This document shows positions 59,411-64,000 of a stretch of 64,000 nt of DNA, in pieces. Below the pieces are notes generated by a model. The model had not been told where the DNA came from. It saw nothing but the letters and a program-made list of their open reading frames with translations, and did not search any database. This DNA comes from Apostichopus japonicus (lineage: Eukaryota > Echinodermata > Holothuroidea > Aspidochirotida > Stichopodidae): the NCBI RefSeq assembly GCF_037975245.1, contig NC_092568.1:16077001-16141000 (forward strand), given 5' to 3'. The position numbers and the translations under genes are program-made. How positions within the stretch are numbered: the stretch's first letter is position 1; each line of letters starts with the position of its first letter.

Positions 59411-62400
59411 TTGTGTTTAATTTCCTATGGTGACATTTCGCCTCTTTTTTTTGAAATAATGCTACGGCAAGCACGAAATCAGTTACACGTCCTCATACAT
59501 TGAAGAAACGACTGGATCATATTGTCCAACTCAAAATATAAATACCATTCTTCAGCAGAATGATATTTATGTCGTAGCTCGATCGCGAAAATCATCAAAA
59601 AACTCTTCTCATCCATAGGCCTAAGCTCGTACTTATATTTTTTTCAGAACCGTTAGAGATATGATCGTGATTCGGTTGAAAGAGGACCTGGGATTACAAG
59701 TAAATGACATGCAACTTGTTTTGTTAGATATCCGTGTATACCTATAGGGAGTCGTTCTATCTATGTATCGCGATAGACTGGGCCAGAGCACAGAAACCAA
59801 ATAACCTGATTCACTCTCAACCCCAGTCCTCTTACATCGGAGACTGTCACCGTATGGTCATGACGATGTTTTCTTAAGTGAGTATCTTTGACGGAGAGTG
59901 GATTACCAGAGTACTTTACAGTGTAGTTCATGTAAGCTTCGGCAATGAACTACGGGAATCACATAGACAAAATTGGACAAAGTGTTGCCGTAGCCGGAAT
60001 ACTCACTTTGACATGGGAGACGTTAGATGTTCATATTATTAAATGGAACACATATTTTCAGTTTTAGATTTCTTTCTTTTTTAGCCTCTGAAGAAGATCC
60101 TGCTAGGATCGAAACGTCAGGCCAACTTACTTTTACACATACTTTCACTTTAATCTCAATTAAACTGCAAGGGTGATGCATTGACGTTCATAGCTACGCA
60201 AAATGTATATACCAAACAGAAGCTTTAAAGAAAGGTATTCGCTATTACGCAAAGTCACGTTAGATCTATCGTGGACTAAACTCCCAGATGCGCGAATATT
60301 CTATTGCATGATTTTCTTCATTAGATTTGAAAGTGGCTTTATTTGCTATACATTATTATTATTTACTAATAACAGCTAAAACATTCAACCATAAAGCAGC
60401 CTCGAAAGTACGTTTAAGGAAATCAACATCATGCCTATCGTGTGACTTTGAGAAACTTTTCAAGTTATACGTAATAACATTTATTTCGTAATTTACGAAT
60501 ATGCATGTTCTATTTTGTTACTTAAAGTAACAGCTAGAGAAACAATTTAATGAATGATGTATACTTCGATGTCCTGTTCTTAATTAAAGAAATGCATCAG
60601 TTGGTGTATATGAATCTGAAGTTAAAATGAAGGGGAGGAGAGGCAGTTGCGTGCGCAATGGCGGGGCGGTGTGGGGGGGGGGGGTGGGGGTGATGATTTA
60701 TTGCATTCAGCCAAGAAAAAAGTATACCAATACTATGGGTGCAACTTCCCGCCCACCTGTTTCAATCTCAAACAAAGTACTTGTGAGCAAAACCTCGCAT
60801 ATAGAGCTACAAGATATATATGCATAATTTATAGTTTAAATAAGCCTCAGAATGCAATATTTGATTTGAAACATTATTTTTTCTAGGGGAGAACCCCAAA
60901 CCCATCTATTTAGGAGACGGCTTCAATTACCCCAGGACAACGCTCCTTTCTAATTTTATAACATCCTTGAGACGCCATCAGGCCTTCCCATATAGGTTCA
61001 CGTTTATTCAGTCCGAGAAATGTTGAATTTATTATTACTTAGCACAACCTTCCGTCTAGATTATACATATATAAACCTAAAATTATAGTCCATATGTGCC
61101 TCAAAAATGCATCGTTTGAGATTTAGCAACCCCAAACCCCTTTAAATGGGAGTCAATGACCCCAAGGCAGCACCCCTTCCTTTATAATATTCCTTCATTC
61201 GACTCTGGCAACTTCCAGGCTTCCGTCTGCATGAAACCTCGACTACGGCTCTCAGTTTCACCTTGACAAGGCCCTGTACCCCATGCAGCCAATAATAATA
61301 CGCCCAATATCAGAAATCCAACGCCCTCTGTATAACGAACTGTTTAAATCATTAGTTTGGCTCACTTGAAACCCTGGTTGTGTAAGAACACCGGCATGTA
61401 TACATGAACCTTCTGTCATCCGTCGATGAATATTGAGAAAATCGGGAGGCATGTGTTCCTTTTTTGCTGCTATGGGAACCGTTTTCTTCTGACGGACGAG
61501 AATGTTTCTGGTCTGATATAGGCCGGGAACACGTCAAAATCAATGCGGGGCAGCAAAGTTAGTTGTTTGGTGACAGTATTGCTATAAACAGGGCATTGAA
61601 ATATGGCCCCACGGTGGTGGACTTTGAGTCTGGCACTCTAGCCGTTGAACCCGGTCTCAACCCAAAAACTAAATTTACCCAAAGATTGATGCACATCGAT
61701 TTCGTCACTGGGGAGGGGGGGGGGGAGGGGTGGCTGTACTCCCAGCCAATAACCGTGAACATTTGTAATAATAAAGCAAGTTGTCGCTTGCGTTATTTTT
61801 CGAAACGTTGCTCAGCTAGTTACTTCAAGCCTGCCCCAAAATCGATCAACATCCCTCAAAATGGTGAATGTTCGACCCTGGTGATATGACATTAAACTGT
61901 GGTCATATTTTTCATAAATTAAAATTTTGTTCACTAATGAACCGTGGGGTGAGGGTGTGTGGTGTATATAACGTGTTTCCTTCCCCTGATTCTTCCCGTG
62001 ATGCGCAATTTATACAGGTGCGTTTTCCCCCCTAAAATGTTTGCTTCCCCCCCCCCATCTTCCCCACACCATTAATAAACCATTAACTTGTGTGGACAAA
62101 AGGATAATGCCATGTGACTTTCCTATCTCAGCAAATTAAAAAGATGTACATCTGTCATATGGCCGGATTTAAATAAAAGAATAAATACAAAATACAAGTA
62201 AATAATAAACTATAAAGGCATGTCCAAACAATTCTAAAACAATACAATGTACAAGGCAAGGCAAGAGACCCAAACAGTTTTAACAAAAGGTACCAAACAG
62301 GCAAGCTTTTAGCGATTGAAATTTACTTTAATTAATACAATTAGTTCTGTTGCCAAAACTTCTTCAGTAGCTCTAATACTAACATTATTGGCATGAAATG

Positions 62401-63774
62401 CAGTACGGATTAATTATATATTGAAACACGATCAGGAAATTAAATACAAAGAGATTGTAGCACTATTTCAAGATCAGGAGGCAATGTTACATCCCCTAAC
62501 CCTAACCCCAATTTCAACTTTTGTTTCTCGTAATATGTAAGAGAATTTTCTTAGGCCTATGTTACCAGGGAAACGTAAGATTGTGTTGTCGGGTGGGGGT
62601 AAGGATGCATTGTTTATCAAAATTAACGATTTGCCCTCAGACAAGGTGAAGAAGTGAGAGAAGGAGGGACACGAAGTGGTACTGGGGGGGGGGGGCTCTA
62701 TCATGAACAACAACGAAAACCTTAACCGTAAGCATAAAATCCGGTGAATGAAAAATCGCAAATTTGAATGGCTGTTGCATGGGGTTCAACATAAGGGCAT
62801 CAAACGAACATCACAACTTATAGAACTTACTTACACATGGAAAACAATACAAGAGGGAAAGTCATATCGGACCCACCAATTTATAGTTCCTGAAATATTT
62901 CCCAAGACTAGTAGGCTACTTCCAATGCAACGATATATACAGTATACTTTGCTATAGTAAGCTCGCCGCAAGTTTAATTTCAGTTTATAAAATAAGTCGC
63001 CGCACTTTTACGTCTATGCTCGTCGTATCTTCACCGTTTAAAAATGTTAGATTTCTTTGACGCTGGACTAGTACTGTAATAAAGATGAGAGTCTTAAATA
63101 AAAAATAACAAGCTAATTAATTCAAACATTACTTTCATAAACCAATTGTATGGTTCAGACTCACCAACAATTATAACATAATGTATTCAAGTCTCCATGA
63201 GTTTAATTGACAGGGTGCCTCCCCCCTCCCCCAAACAAAAAAATAAAGATCACTCTAGACATTCGACTTTCATTTGTTGGCGATATTAATATAACAAGAA
63301 ATATGATATTGTATGTATATGATATTGATTGTCGCATTGCATGTTCCTTGGTTGTCATTCTCAAAGGTGAAGGTGAATGCGGCAACTGAACCTTGTCGTG
63401 ATTTGATGTGTGTATTTTGTAACAGCAGAACGAGCGACTGACACGACCAGGGACGGCTACGTTTCATAAAGAATCCCTGTCTCCATACTGTGTAGATATC
63501 TATTTCAAGTGCGTTTATGTCCTTCTTGCAACACAAAGACACGTGATCCCGAACTGCTTTTGTTTATTGCTTTAATGCCAGACTAGATGTTAGTAACCTC
63601 ATGAAACATCAGTTCTTTCAAAACAAATATCGTCAGCAGCTATGATTTAGAGCCGCCCAACCACGAGCAGACAGATAGACCCTACATCTTAACTTTGGAT
63701 TGAAGAATCGGGTTAAAGCTATTAATGTTATCAACTGATTGTAGGTTAATTAGAAATGGGTTAAGCCAGTTTTG
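59411..63774. other. Upstream flank of Rel, no gene recognised
   Basis: Apart from the repeat at 60084-60140, there are G tracts at about 60670-60690, 61720-61735 and 62684-62695 and pieces of low-complexity sequence. No exon with family similarity and no RNA gene is visible. Confidence 0.45.
60084..60140 (+). repeat. Hammerhead-like short repeat, copy 5
   Basis: It reads GCCTCTGAAGAAG, stem GATCCT-AGGATC, GAAACGTCAGGCC, then ACTTACTTTTACACAT. Core, GTC site and helix I (GCCT with AGGC) are intact. It is a short form, ending at ACACAT like copies 1 and 2. Confidence 0.85.
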
Positions 63775-64000
63775 GCGAGAAATGTAATGTACTATGATGA
63801 TCTATAATGTACTCAGTAATTGTACTCTGTTATGTAATCTGATGATCTCTAATGTAATCTGTAATGTACTCTGATGATCTGTTATGTACTCTGTAATGTA
63901 TTCTGATGATATGTAATGTACTCTGTAATGTATTCTGATGATCTGTAATTGTACTCTGTAATGTACTCTGTAATGTATTCTGATGATCTGTAATTGTACT
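63775..64000. repeat. TAATGTACTCTG tandem repeat at the window edge
   Basis: Units of 12-13 bp (TAATGTACTCTG, GATGATCTG) combine in a higher period of about 38-45 bp. The array continues beyond the right edge, so its length is unknown. Confidence 0.92.

Noticed and set aside
61594-61665. tRNA-like words (GGTTCAACGG, GCCAGACTC) on the minus strand
   Set aside because: The box B-like word precedes the box A-like word and no cloverleaf can be folded. At most it is a decayed tRNA-derived piece.

Overview
The window looks like nuclear DNA from an animal, most likely a marine invertebrate. It is AT-rich and intron-rich, has no operon structure, and is heavily populated by MITEs, hAT-like transposons, Penelope-like and LINE retroelements and minisatellites. 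The protein-coding content fits a deuterostome such as an echinoderm, but the sequence alone does not prove the clade. Only two host genes can be supported, both on the minus strand.

From 1 to about 10.6 kb there is one exon of a kindlin/fermitin gene (start codon at 4531, donor after 4369). The rest of that gene runs off the left edge. The remainder is non-coding with a few diverged repeats.

From 10.6 to 22.6 kb there is a dense nest of transposons. At least five short families are present (called here K, A, H, J and C). Several copies have clean 8-bp target duplications and hAT-type ends. One carries a recognisable but frameshifted hAT transposase dimerisation domain. Three insertion stacks can be read: K4 holding H1 holding a further hAT; A2 holding H2 holding a Penelope-like retroelement holding H3; and C-right holding J2. 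The Penelope-like copy has a degraded reverse transcriptase, inverted ends, a 19-bp direct repeat and a hammerhead-ribozyme-like fold.

From 22.6 to 28.7 kb there is mostly featureless sequence, a perfect 54-bp palindrome, and a 1-kb minisatellite that lies just past the stop codon of the next gene.

From 28.97 to 59.1 kb there is a full Rel/NF-kB gene on the minus strand, with ten firmly readable coding exons and an eleventh, phase-compatible 117-nt candidate. The protein is 498 aa without, or 537 aa with, the candidate exon. It has a complete Rel homology domain, a basic nuclear localisation signal and an acidic/Asn-rich tail, and no ankyrin repeats, so it is of the Dorsal/RelA/c-Rel type. 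Its introns hold TTAA-flanked MITEs, minisatellites (44, 59, 34 and 67 bp), LINE ends, a K element and a degraded Tx1/L1-like LINE. About 220-310 bp upstream of the start codon are two kB-type sites, suggesting autoregulation.

From 59.5 to 64 kb no gene is visible; a TGTACTCTG-rich tandem repeat runs off the right edge. Five copies of a short hammerhead-like repeat are scattered through the window, three of them inside the Rel gene.
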